Source: Adiantum capillus-veneris
Taxonomy: Eukaryota > Streptophyta > Polypodiopsida > Polypodiales > Pteridaceae
Direction of reading: 5' to 3'
Length of the DNA stretch: 64,000 nt
Assembly: GCA_014529385.2 (NCBI GenBank)
Contig: CM043965.1
Location: 14,508,912 to 14,572,911, forward strand
The position numbers and the translations under genes were made by a program. How positions within the stretch are numbered: position 1 is the stretch's first letter; every line of letters begins with the position of its first letter. The notes beneath the pieces were generated by a model. The model did not search any database. It was not told where the DNA came from and saw only the letters and a program-made list of their open reading frames with translations. Positions 10,561 through 21,738 of the stretch are shown here, piece by piece.

Positions 10561-12709
10561 TCCCACTGCTTCCTGACCTTGTAGTCTACCTGAATAAGTG
10601 GAACTTCATCATCCCTGACAGCCATCAGGTCCACTGTTCTGGCCTCTGCCTCAGTCTTCCTACGTTGTTCGATAAAGTTGGCCACCTCAGGCAAGGTCTT
10701 TCTTATATCCTCCAGCTCTACAGTCAGCTTCTGGATTCTATTTTTCACATGAATTTCCTCTCACTCTTGGTCAGACTGCGTCAGAGCTTGAAGAACTGGT
10801 GTCTTCACACTGCCATTCTTTAGCAGTACTTCTACCCTTTCCATCCACTCCCATTTCATCAGCTAGTCCATGTACTACAGCCAGCATGGTCTCTGTCATG
10901 GCCGGTACCGACTGATCTTTATCAGTCGATTGGGCTGGTATCTTCTGAATGACTCTAGCTTCGGAACTTTCTGGCTGCTCTGGCAGCTTCTTAGCTAAAT
11001 CCTCTGTGATTTTAGCTGCTAGTTCCCACTGCTCTTGCCACTCATCTACCACCTTCTCTTTCCCTTTGGCCTTCCAAACTTCTCTTTGTTTAGCCCACTT
11101 ACTGCTGCTAGGATTGACTGGTACTTCTGAAATGTCTGGAATTTCTTCAATGATTACTCCCTTGCTCCTTGTAACCACCCTAACTGGGACTGGCTCTGGT
11201 GACTTAGCCTCAGTAGCAGTCGTTACCGGTGCATCTGGACATTGGGCTGCAAAATGACCATACTTCCCACATGTATAGCAATTCATACTCCTGGTCTGGA
11301 AGTTGCCTCTTCCTCTTCCTCTGCCCATTCCTGGTGGGTATCTGCCACGTCCTTGACTAGTACCACTGGTGCCTGGTCTTTCCTCTTGAGCTACTTTGAT
11401 TGGTTCTACCTGCACTGGTTCAGTGTAGGCAACCACTGATAGATCCTTTCCTTTCTTAAAATGGTGAATTCTGATGCCACAATTATTCCATAGGTGACCA
11501 AAGGCCTTGCAGTAGGTATGATTGTGGACATTCAGTGGAGATGTGGTCCTTGGATTTACATCTTGAACACCAAGTCTCCATCTTTCGGATCGGCTGTCTT
11601 GTGTGGCTAATTTCTGCAATCTACCTAGCCATTTCTTCAATTTTCTTGGTCCATGATCCCTTCTTTGATTTCTCCTTTGTCCGTTCATTGGAGCTGCTTT
11701 CGGAGCTGCTGGATGTTGCACTGGAGTCGGAAGCTTCAGTAGCCGAACTACTACTACTGGTCCTTCGCTTCTTGTGGCTCTTTTCTTTCTTAGCCTGCTG
11801 TTCCAGATTTAATGCCCTTTGGACCAGATCATTGAATTTTTTTGTAGGGGCTGGTACTTCTTGTTCCCTAATCTTCTTGCTTCCGAACCCATTCAGAAAC
11901 CATGCCCTCAATCTCTTCTCAGACGACGGTTCTTGCAACTGCCTGGTCAGTTCTTTTATCTTTTCTACATAGCTGCGAACTGACAAATTCCTCTGTTTGA
12001 TCTGATCCAATTCACAGAGAATGTCCTCGTCCTCTCGATTGTCGGAATATTCCAACCTGAAGGCCTTAAGTAATTTGTTATATGATCTCAGCTGGCATGC
12101 AGGGTAATGGTAATACCATTTCCTTGCTGCCTCCTTCAAGGTTTGTGGAAAATATTCCCCCGAATCATCTTCATCAATGTTTTTTAGTTGAGCATACTGC
12201 TGAAAAGCTTGTATGTGAACATCTGGATCATCCTTTTTCCCTCCTTTGAATATGGGAAAAGAAATCTTTAGGGAAGCTGTGTAATCATTTCGATTACTGC
12301 CGATCCCACCACTTCTCTTCTTGGCTTGAGAATGGCGCTTGGGAGCCTTCTTGCAATTGTCAGTGTCAACATCCCAATCAATCTCTGTCTCTGTCTCAGT
12401 ATCAGTATCTTCTTTGTTTTGTCTGCTAGAGGTACGATGACTTTCCTTTCTGCTCTTGGTATGCTCATCTCTCTGGCGAGACTGAGAACACTTGGAACTC
12501 TTTTCCTTTCGTGCTTCCCGTTCTGCCCGTTTGCGTCGAGAATGACTGGAGTGCTGTGAGTCCTGCGCCTCCTCAGCCTGAGTATGCTCCTCCTGAGCCT
12601 CAATGTCAGTCATTTTCTCTTGCTTGGGGTCAGACTCTCTTCCTGACTCCTCAAGAATGGGGTCCACACAATTGGTGGATTTTCGGCCACGATTGGACTT
12701 TGGTGCCAT
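10479..12709 (-). pseudogene. gag: Ty3-A gag, frameshifted
   Basis: I choose the ATG at 12709 (MAPKSNRG); an ATG at 12748 lies upstream in the same frame. The first part (to 11621) has a Ser/Arg/Glu-rich N-terminus, then a retrotransposon gag core (about 12290-11850, with PIFKGGKKDDPDVHI and a conserved KWYYHYP stretch), then a Ser-rich tail. A frame change near 11625 leads into a second block (11721-10771) with an RGRGR segment and a CCHC zinc knuckle, C-X2-C-X4-H-X4-C, at about 11280-11239. A less regular C-X4-H-X4-C precedes it near 11510. A third block (10748-10479) contains a coiled-coil-like helix before the protease. Gag forms the particle and binds RNA through the knuckle. Confidence 0.85.
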
Positions 12710-12761
12710 TGCTGAAAACTTCAACTGGGAGAAGAGTCTTTCAGTCAACGAGCTTCAACTC

Positions 12762-12779
12762 AAGTCACCATGATCGCCA
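12762..12779 (-). other. Ty3-A primer-binding site candidate
   Basis: Read on the minus strand, three bases after the LTR end, the sequence starts TGGCGATCATGG. Position and the leading TGG fit a tRNA primer site. The tRNA species was not identified. Confidence 0.6.
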
Positions 12780-12782
12780 AAA

Positions 12783-13258
12783 TGGAATTGGAGCTGATCT
12801 CTTGAGACAGCTAATTCCAGTGTTGAAGGATTTCAACTACTAGTGTGGGAAGATTTCAGACAGTAGACTATACAGAAATCAGAGACTAGACTGAATGTGG
12901 ATACTGAAATAAGAATCAAACTTATAGACTGGAATAAGGTTCAGATTTAGATTTAGATTCAGATTTAGAATACTGGTCGAGAAGTAAGTATCACTGAAAT
13001 ATATACCATGATTGAGATTACAGATCAAGATTACAACGAATATGATTACAGAGAGAAAGTATAGCCAACCATACTGCCACTGATGCTCAAGTACAATTAT
13101 AGCCCAAAGCGCTAATACAAGTGATAACAATTGCCAACCCGATAATGATGTAATGGGCCCTATTTATACACTTCGGGTTAACTGTAGTAATTACTAAGTA
13201 ACTCACTGTCCATCTTCTAAGAACGCGTTCCCACATGGTGATTATCCAGCCGTCTACA
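12783..13258 (-). repeat. Ty3-A 5' LTR
   Basis: 476 bp, homologous to 2239-2708, followed by GCAAG at 13259-13263. A TATA-like stretch (TATAAATAGGG on the minus strand, near 13160-13170) is a plausible promoter element and is present in both LTRs. Confidence 0.95.
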
Positions 13259-13263
13259 GCAAG

Positions 13264-13790
13264 ATTCTTCCCTTTTCCCAACTCCACCCTACTCCTTAAC
13301 ACTCTACTCGCGTGATTCAGCATGATACCCCATCGCCTCTACCCTAACCATCGACGATTGCACTCGTCCTCGCCTACTCCCACACTGTCCACTTAGAGAG
13401 AGAGCGTGCCTAGGTTGCGTGCAGAGAGAGAGCGAGGTAGAGCTCCTGAGGCCTCGCCAGGGAGGCAAAGAGACAGAGAGAGTGAGTCAGAGTGCACAGA
13501 CTCACCTTCCGAGGCCTTGCGAGGGAGGCAGAGAGAGAGAAGCGAGAGAGCAACTGGCCGAGACAGAGCCTCATGCTGCTTCCAGAACAAGGGAGAGAGA
13601 GAGGGCAACTAGACGCCAAGAGAGTCCTGCAAACGTCTCATGAAGAGAAGAAGAAGAAGAAGAAGAAGAAGAAGAAGAAGAAGAGAATTTTGAAGTCCTA
13701 AGAAACTATCCCGGGAGGGAGAGAGATAGAGAGGGCATGCCAACCGCTTGACAGCTCACTTTCTCCATGTGTGTGGACACATGCACCTCT
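13264..13790. repeat. Purine-rich low-complexity region
   Basis: Long GAGA runs, an imperfect direct repeat of a GAGGCCT-CG-CAGGGAGGCA unit about 80 bp apart (about 13448 and 13512), and an AGA trinucleotide tract at about 13644-13684. Arg/Glu-rich or Ser/Leu-rich frames open on both strands here but result from composition only. Confidence 0.85.
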
Positions 13791-13799
13791 ACTATCACC

Positions 13800-14492
13800 C
13801 TTCTTTTGCTTTCTAAAGTTAATGAGCCTATTTTTTGATTTAATATGATTGGGTACCCCCTACTTGTTAAATAGAAATTGAAATTGAATAATGTAGGTCA
13901 CGAGAGAAGTGTGGGTTTGGCAAAATTCTCTCTCAACATTGACTACATAACAATATGACCGCATATCTTGCCATGTTGAGAGAAAATTTTGCTAAAACCT
14001 CATTTTTTAATGATTTATAAGGATATGCCCAGCAAGGGCAAATCTTTTCTTTTGTTGCAGCAAGAGTGCAACTCCTCAATTGCAACAACATTTTCTAATC
14101 AAAGATTTTCTACCAATACAATCACCTATGGAACCTTGAAGGCTAGGATACTAGTGATGATACCCCAGCAATGCAAGGCCACATAAAATTTAATATATAT
14201 AATAAAAAATTACATGTCTTGCAATCAAAAGTTTCATTGCATTTCGAGTCCGTTCGAGTGCCGAAATGGCGTGATGACCTAGAGCTATGAGAAACGACAT
14301 AGACAGATTTTCCTAATCATTGAGTGTTGGTTTTCTTGTAGAGTTCTTGTGTTTGCTTGTTAAGGTTCACTTGTTGAGTTTGACAATCTCAAAGAGTCTC
14401 CGTGCCCCATCCAAGTCACTTACCTGAGTATTGACATTATGTTAGTGCCAAATCGCTATGCTACAGACGTCCGTCGCGACGACCCGCAAACA
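13800..14492 (+). mobile_element. DLE-1 5' LTR (left end not determined)
   Basis: The right end is set by the primer-binding site at 14494: the LTR would end ...CGCAAACA at 14492. No second copy was recognised downstream, so the left boundary is only a guess. The segment contains the hairpin at 13914-13999 and an AT-rich TATATATAATAAAA stretch near 14193. Confidence 0.4.
13914..13999. repeat. 27-bp inverted repeat with 33-bp spacer
   Basis: The arm at 13914-13939 (GGTTTGGCAAAATTCTC...) is nearly complementary to 13973-13999 (...GAGAAAATTTTGCTAAAACC). The transcript could fold into a hairpin. It lies in what is probably the 5' LTR of DLE-1, but it could also be a MITE fragment. Confidence 0.6.
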
Positions 14493-14493
14493 T

Positions 14494-14511
14494 TGGTGCC
14501 GTAGCCAGGTA
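14494..14511 (+). other. DLE-1 primer-binding site
   Basis: TGGTGCCGTAGCCAGGTA closely resembles the TGGCGCCGTTGCCGGGGA-type primer site used by many plant Ty3 elements of the Athila/Tat group. The preceding bases end in CA as expected for an LTR. Confidence 0.7.
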
Positions 14512-17286
14512 TATGATCCTTAGATGGTGAATGATCAAGTTTTTATTTAAAGGGTTCTTTTTGAAGATTTGTCGCTCCATTCCATTTGCACCTTAGCAGT
14601 GAAGCAGCTAGACATGGGGTTTAGTGCTTAGTAGAGTCTAGAAGTCGAGGACTTGCTAGGACTATTCTCAAGAGGTAAAGAGGGTTGTGAATGAAATAGC
14701 CAAAAGCATTTCATTCTTGGATTTTCTATATGATTTCAAAGTGCTATACTATTTTCTATTTTGTACCGTTTTGTATGTTTTAATTTCATGTTTTTCAATA
14801 CTTAGGAGTAGGGTCAATAAAAACTACAACCATCAAATTTGTGCTAAAAGATTGAGGGAAGAAAGGATAAAAGCCATATTTCGGCCAAAATGACGATAAC
14901 TTTGAAATTCTGAAAATTTGATGGTAGAAACCTCAAAAGTGATCCAAATTCAAGAATTTGTGGATCAAGGACATCATCAAACTCTCTAGAAGCAATCTGG
15001 AAAGTTTGGCCAGAATCTGTGGAGAAACATGGATCGTGATCCATGTACCCCAGAGACCATTTTTGGTGAAAAGTGATCAATGACATTGAGTATCAGTGGG
15101 ATATTGCTCTGATCAAGTTTTCTTGAAAGAAAAACTCAAAAATCACATCAGAATCGGCTGTTAGAGCAAAAACAGCAAAACAGGTATTGTAGACACAAAA
15201 TTTGGGAATTTTCAAATTTATGGCATCCAAATTTAAAAAGGGGTGAGATTTGGCTTCTATAGGGAATACAAAACCTGTAGAACAAAATTAATGAAAAAAT
15301 GTTGTCAAACATGGATCGCGATCCATGTACCTTTTGACATTTTGGGTTGATATTTAACAAGTACGTCCTTGATGACTAGTGGAACAACTTTGCCGAAAGG
15401 CACAATGTCAAAAAAACTGAAAAAAGATGGTCAAAATAGCCAAATACAGAAACTAGCAAAAAATCGCAGATAGACAGAAAACTCACTTTTGTCCGGGAAA
15501 AAGTTGTCCAAATTCAAAAAGAGGTGGTGGAATAGACTATTGGCACTGCAGATAATCATCAAGCTAAATTTGGTGTTCAGATATGATGGAACATGGATCG
15601 CGATCCATGTACCTTATGCAACAAAATTTCAAAAAAAATTGGCTGAGATTTGAGCAGTAGATAGCTGAGACATAGATAAATAACTTTCCCAAAAGAACCA
15701 TATGTAAAAATATTGTAAAAAGCGGTCAAACAAAAACAAACATTGTCAAAACTGCTACTACAGACTGTAGAATTTAGTTTTGGTAGAGCGAAACTGATCC
15801 AGATTCAAAAAGATTTGTGGAGCAAGCTACAAACATCATAAGCTATCAACACACCAAAGATCCAGTCCAAAAGTGATGGAACATGGATCGCGATCCATGT
15901 ACCCCTGAGAAATTTTTGGGGACAACTTTTCCAGCATGTAGCATAGACCATTGTGAACAAAAGTCTGTAAAGGAGTATTGTCAAAAAAGTCCAAAAACTC
16001 ATCAAAAGTGCCAAAAAGAGTTCAAGGTGAAAACCCTTAAATAGACCTAGAGATTGACTTTTACTTGACCAAAAGTGATCCAAATCACACAAAAACCGTA
16101 TAGCAAGGATCAAGAGACCAAGGAAAATTTGTGTGCCAAGTTTAAGTACATTCTGGCACATAGGTACATGGATCGCGATCCATGTTCCTTTGTCACAGAC
16201 TGATACCATATTTTCATCATAGCTAGAGGACATCACAAGGAGTCTAGGTGTATTTTTAAAAGTGAATTTCGATATCAAAAACTAAGTCAAAAGCCCTGAA
16301 TTGCCAAGTACTCTCACAAAGTGTCAGAATTGACCTAACTTTCAATCCAAAGGTCCATTTTCAAAAAAAAAAATGATAACATAGGACCTACTAATCATGT
16401 TGATTCTGATGGTACCAAAAAAAGTTAATTTGGGCTCCAAACATGGATCGCGATCCATGTACCCATAGTGAAAGCTTGACCTGAAACTTTCCAGATCAGT
16501 AGTGCATACACAAGAAAACATATTCCTAAGATTAGTTGTGAAAAAAATTGAGCATGATTTGGGTCAAAAGGGAGCAAACAGGTGACAGACAGAAAACCGT
16601 TGTGTAGACCTAGTATTGGACATTTAACCTGTCAAAACAAGTTCAATTCCTAAAAGATTTGAGATTTAGCTTGTGGACATAGTCAGGAACAAACTTCCAA
16701 GAGATCAAGTCTAGATGTGGTTGACCATGGATTGCGATCCATGTACCTCAACCTCATAATTTGATCAAAATTGGTACAGAGCTTGCATATGACCTTGTCT
16801 ACACACAGTCAAAATTTGGGAAATTTTGGAGAAAAAAATTTGACAGGGGAACATGGATCGCGGTCCATGTACCTCTGCATAATTGGGATATCTGAGTTGA
16901 TGATCTTGTAGACATACTTGAGGACATCCCAAATCTCAAGTTTGAGCTAAAAATACCTTTGAGAGGCCAAGATACAAGCCAAAGTTCATGTGTCCTAGTC
17001 GTGAGACTGTCTTGAGTGTTGTTTCAAGTGCAATTCACCAAAATTGCTCTAACTTTTGATAGAAAACTCCAAATTGAGTCAAGCATAGTCAGGTTTTAGA
17101 GCTGAATTTTCCCAGGTTTCCAGAATCCAAACTTTTAGGATACCCCAAGAATAATTTCCAGAGACCAAAATGTTACAAATTCTTGACTGTTGAGAGACTT
17201 GATCAGGGGCGAAAAGGGATAAATTGAACTAAGCCAAAGTGGGCTTGTAAGAGACTATCTTGAGAATCTTGAGTGAGCTTTAATCA
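14512..17286 (+). repeat. DLE-1 leader with array of about 283-bp palindrome-bearing modules
   Basis: A 2.8-kb leader without long reading frames lies between primer site and gag. It holds eight copies of the palindrome ACATGGATCGCGATCCATGT or one- to two-base variants, at 15027, 15309, 15591, 15881, 16166, 16441, 16725 and 16851 (each 20 bp). The spacings are 282, 282, 290, 285, 275, 284 and 126. Between palindromes the modules are diverged but share blocks, such as a TGATCCAAATTCA-like segment about 85-92 bp before several palindromes and A-rich GTCAAAA blocks. The last palindrome is 417 bp before the gag ATG. What the sites do is unknown. Confidence 0.9.
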
Positions 17287-19310
17287 TGACAAATCATCCA
17301 CCACCAGGGTTCTCTACTCCACTCAGAGACATGAAAAACGTTGCAATTCCGACAACAGTGGGATTGGGAAAATACCTAGAGGAGAGGCATCCTTTGATCA
17401 ATAAACCAAACATGAGATTCATCAAAGCCAATGAATCCATGAAGGTGCTTACAAATTATTCTCATGAGGACATATATAGATTCACAAACGGGGATCCATA
17501 TATCTTCTACAAGTGTGTAGATCCCTATGCTAGAGAGTTGACCACCCAGAAGAACCTCTATGCATTCATGTATACAAATAGATGCCCATGGAGAGTTTTG
17601 ATGGTAGATAAGTATGGAAGACAGTAAAAATTTGTCGATCCAATTGACCTAGAGAGAGATATATACAAGGTACTCCAAGACGAGACGAGAGCACGAGAGA
17701 CATCTTTACAAGAGACCACATATTGGTTAGATTGGTGACTGAACCACAACGATTAAGACCATACCAAGTGGCTCAATGTGTCAAAACAAAGTATGATGGA
17801 TCAAGGGATCCATATGCTCATGTCTCACTCTTCAAAAAAGTTTTCAGAGCTGAACAGATTACGGATTTCCATAGTATGAGGGATTTGGGTTGATATTGGA
17901 AGGAACAACCTTGATATGGTTCCAACCACTAAACAGAGATGATTTTCCAAACATAGCACAAATCTTACATGAATTTGTAGAGGAGTTCTAAAAAAGGGGA
18001 ATCAAGCACAACACAATGTCTTAAATCTATGCTTTCAAACAAAAAACAAACGAAAGAGTGAAGGAAGCTTTGCTTTGCTTCAAACAATACATAGACATAT
18101 GTCCTCTGAGAGAGCTACCGCAAGATGAGAGATTATCAGTTCTCTTCATAGAGGGCTTGGTGAACGAAATTCTAAAAAAAATGACCTGCATTTAAAAGGA
18201 CATGACGTTCAAGCAAGTCACTAGAGAAGCTCTATATCTAGTTGACGATTGTAATGCCTACGGACAGGTGACTCAAGATACAGACAATGCGACTAGTAGT
18301 GCCTCATCTCTAAAGAGCGAACCCACAATAAAGAAAGATGTTCAAACTCCTTGGTCGAGGGGGTCATTAGAAGAATAAACCAAGGCTACAAACAAAACTT
18401 GAATGTACGACAGCCTCAGTTGAGGATATGTAATACTTATGGAGGGGATCTCTCAAATAAAACTGCAACAAATTCTAGAGAAACAACCACCTCTTCTGAA
18501 TGATGGTAGAGTTATAGTCAACTACACTCAGCCAACACATGTGCCACAACCTACAAGAAATCAGTACTCCATGGATACAAATACGCTCATGTTCATAGCC
18601 AATCTGGAGTATGGTTCGAAGAACATTCTTCCTAGGCAAGAACATCCAATGGCTGTATCACCAGCAGGGAAACAAGAAGGTACATGCTATGAGTGTGGAG
18701 GTGATCATTAGGTAAGATGTTTTCCAAAAAGGGTCCACAAATAGAACTATTTGGATTTTGTGAACATTGTGGAAGAGACCATCTACACCAACAATGTGCT
18801 AAAAATCCAAACTACAAGGGAAAAGCAACAATGAACGTTGTAGGCGTGATGCCTTCTTCAAGCGGATCTGAGGTAGAATCCGCCATTCCTTTAAAGGTGA
18901 AGATTCAAGCTCAAGAAGCTGCCAAAACAAACCAGCTGAGGAAGCCACATTGCCTGTTCAAATAGAAATTGAAAGCATATCAATGAGAATAGGAAAAAAA
19001 TAGTGGAAAGCCAAAAGGGACAAAATGAAAGCAAAGAGGCTACAAGAGAAAGCGACTTTGGAACTGTATTGCATCAAACAAAAGAACAACTTAAACACGA
19101 GCAAGAAAAATGCAAAAGGACCTAAAGAGTCAAAGAATAACTTAGGAGGTTCAGTCCTAGTAGACAAAGTCTTTGAGTCTTTAGACGCAATTTTGAAGGC
19201 CTATGATGCTAGGTTAATGCCCAACCAAACCCAGGAGGATAGGTGGCTAACGTACCCTCATTTGGGGTATGAAAAAGAGAGGTTAAAGATGTGCAAGGAG
19301 CTTATCTAGG
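17287..19310 (+). pseudogene. gag: DLE-1 gag, decayed
   Basis: The start is the ATG at 17287 (MTNHPPPGFSTPLRDM), the first ATG after the leader array. The first 113 codons are open, then a stop at 17625 and several more stops and shifts follow. The retrotransposon gag core is recognisable at about 17780-18240: YDGSRDPYAHVSLFKKVFRAEQ, a LIWFQPL stretch and a DERLSVLFIEGL stretch. Two damaged zinc-knuckle remnants follow, CYECGGDH near 18690 (its last Cys lies beyond a stop) and CEHCGRDHLHQQC at about 18760-18800. Downstream (18960-19310) is a Lys-rich helical segment. The product would form a particle and bind RNA. Confidence 0.8.
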
Positions 19311-20331
19311 CCGCTCAAGCTCTTATGGAACCACCAGTTCCGACTTCCAAGGACTGAGGTATTAATCTGAAAAAAAATTCAAGAGTTAAAGGAGCAAGGG
19401 ATCAAAGATGGAGACCAAAATGATTTGGTAAATGAAACGCCTTTGGATACAAGAATGGAAGCCAATACAACAGATGGAATGTACTTCACAAGAACCCATG
19501 CCAATTCTTGAAGTGGAAGAACAATGGCCATAGGATCTGTGGGAGCATATCCAAAACAGAAAATATGGGAGCGCAACACTTCAGCCAGCCTCTATTACGG
19601 AGATCCACCTCGAACATGAGCTCTCCGAATGATATCCGATCACTGTACGGTGATGCAGGCACAGAGATATCAGAAGACATCAAACCTCAGTCATTGAAGA
19701 CGTTACCTTCATTCATAGGCAACCATGAAACCAGGTCAGAAGTAAAAACATTACCATCTCAATTAAGATGATGGATACCAAAACTCTTCATGAACTGATG
19801 TCGTCCCCTATCCATTGTATGCTAGCTCTATCTGAGTTACTGCAAATAAGACCTCATCTTTGGGAAGAGGTGGGACAAAATTTGGAGAAAATAGGGCTGA
19901 TAATTCCTCCACCAATTGTTTCTCCAAAAACACTGAATAACCAAACCTCAAACAAATTAAACATGAGCCAGTGCCAGTGAACAAGGTAGGAGACTATTGT
20001 GAAGGTGAAGAAGGAAACACAACCTTGCCTGTGAAGTACAAAGAAGTAAAAATGGTAGCGATATTGGAAAGTGGAGCCGGAATTTCCATAGCCACCAAAG
20101 AAATGTGGAAAAAATGGGGAAAGCCTGCTCTAACAAAAACTAGAATGAAACTTCAATTAGTGGATGGGTACCTAGAGAGACTTATTGGCATTTTGGAGCA
20201 AATTGTAGTAACCTCTTGTGGAATCACATAGGAACACACATTTGCTATTATGAATTTTGATGAGAGCAGCAATTTCGATATCATATTGGGAAGACCATTT
20301 ATGCGTCAGCTCAAAATGGTATAAGATTGGG
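19311..20331 (+). pseudogene. DLE-1 retropepsin-like domain 1
   Basis: 19311-19970 is broken linker with short open stretches. From 19971 the frame encodes an aspartic-protease-like fold: strand and active-site region AILESGAGIS (about 20059-20088), where the usual catalytic Asp of DSGA is Glu, and the ILGRPF turn at about 20284-20305. In-frame stops lie at 20229-20231 and at about 20321. With Asp replaced and two stops, this copy cannot be an active protease. Family knowledge: Ty3 proteases carry DT/SG-A and ILGR motifs in this spacing. Confidence 0.75.
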
Positions 20332-20547
20332 GCTATGACTATATCTACCTAAGACACGAGGATGTCACTACAAAGATTAGTGTCATGGATCATAGTTATA
20401 GATATGTAGAGCGAACCCCGAGGGAGGAATGACAATCCACAATTGAAGAGGAAAAGGAGGTACCTCTTGGTTGCAAAGCAAAGCGCAATTTGGAGGTGCA
20501 GAGCTTTGGAGTGTGGAAGTCTTAGAAAGGAAGATTGCATCCTATAG

Positions 20548-21738
20548 CGTTCAGTAGAAGATGAAGCTTATATTAAGGAACCATTCCTAGAGGATTTATT
20601 TGAACCCTTTGGATGGGATCAAATACTGGCTACTCTTGATGTTTGTGTAAATGAGGCAACCAACACCAAATTTTGTGACGAAGATGGATTTGACATAACT
20701 CTCTTACTTATGATAAAGGTGTTGAAGGAAGTTAATGAAGTTTGTGAGTGTGAAAATAGAAACGGTGAGACAAATGGCTACATCATGAAGCATGAAGCCA
20801 AAGTACAAACAAAGGATGCAAAGCAACCATGCAAATATGTCATCATTGACATACCTGAAGAATCGCCAAAAGCTATTTCAAAGAAGACGACTCCAAAAAG
20901 AGCAGAATTGAAAGCAGATGAAGGAGCAAATTTTCCAAGTTCAACGTCAAATGTTAAGAAAATGCAAGATCAAAAGAATAATAGAGACAAGGAAGAAGAT
21001 CAAATGTCTCCTACGACGATCAAGTTCAGCATATGTGGAGAAACATGACTCAAAATCACATGTTCAGCTGTGATAGATCCAGAAGCAACCAAGAATCTAA
21101 TGTCTTATGATATGTGGATAGTGATGGGAAAGCTGCCAATCACTAAGCTAGAGGAGATAGCGTACACAAGTTCTAAAATGACAATTCCTAGCTTCGGAGT
21201 GGCAGAAGCTGTACTCAAGTTGAGTACCGGAGAGTATAATGATACTTTACACATAATTGACTCCCATCACATCAAGGAGAGTCTAATCTTGACAGAAAGC
21301 TGGAGTAACATCTTCTTTGGACAACAATCAAAAGCTTTAACAACGACAACATTAAGACTCCATGAAGCTTTTCAAATAAATGCAAAAAAGGAGCAACCAA
21401 GCATATCAGAAAAGGATAAAGCTAAGGTAAACTTTGAAGTATATCAACCTTGCAAGAAGACTTTACCTTCAATGAGCCTCCATCAAACTTCCCACAAAGC
21501 CTCTACATCAAGAGCCACACCATCAACAATGCAATGGAAACCAAAGAAAAAAGTCTATCAACCAAAGTTTCCATCGCAAAAAAGCATCCAGAAGAAGTCG
21601 AAGAATGTCAACCAACTATTGGTATCCAAAGAGCACATCAAAGTCAAAGACCCAGTTTGGATACCTGAAGCCCAAGTTCAACATCAACAACAAAAAATGA
21701 CAGGGCGGGTAGCATCAAATGAGTCAATCATTGCTTAG
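20548..21738 (+). pseudogene. DLE-1 second retropepsin-like domain and linker
   Basis: A single frame runs from about 20548 to 21738 with one TGA at 21046-21048. After a charged linker (20700-21040) comes a domain that reads like a second retropepsin: AVIDPEATKNLMS at about 21067-21105 sits where DSGATxNxxS is expected, with Ser-Gly replaced by Pro-Glu, followed by beta-rich sequence to about 21310. No reverse transcriptase, RNase H or integrase motif follows. I infer a degenerate duplicate protease domain, possibly structural. It could instead be a chance resemblance; a profile search would decide. Confidence 0.55.

Larger units (their letters stand above)
2239..13258 (-). mobile_element. 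Ty3-A: complete Ty3-type LTR retrotransposon
   Basis: The element is 11,020 bp between two LTRs starting TGGAATTGG and ending GTCTACA on the plus strand. GCAAG flanks both sides (2234-2238 and 13259-13263), a perfect 5-bp target duplication. All coding regions read on the minus strand in the order gag, protease, reverse transcriptase, RNase H, integrase (Ty3 order), followed by an extra large frame. The LTRs differ by a few substitutions and small indels, for example about 13 bp near 2630 and an ATTTAG expansion near 12950, so the insertion is not recent. Several in-frame stops and frameshifts make this copy non-functional. Confidence 0.96.

Noticed and set aside
11535-11972. 145-codon plus-strand frame opposite Ty3-A gag
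   Set aside because: Antisense shadow of the Ser/Lys-rich gag region; no independent features.
13393-13701. Overlapping Arg/Glu-rich and Ser/Leu-rich reading frames on both strands
   Set aside because: Produced by GAGA low-complexity DNA; open in several frames at once.
15027-16870. CRISPR-like array (short palindromic repeats at regular spacing)
   Set aside because: Spacing is about 260 bp, the intervening modules are themselves related, and the context is a plant retroelement leader; it does not resemble a CRISPR locus.
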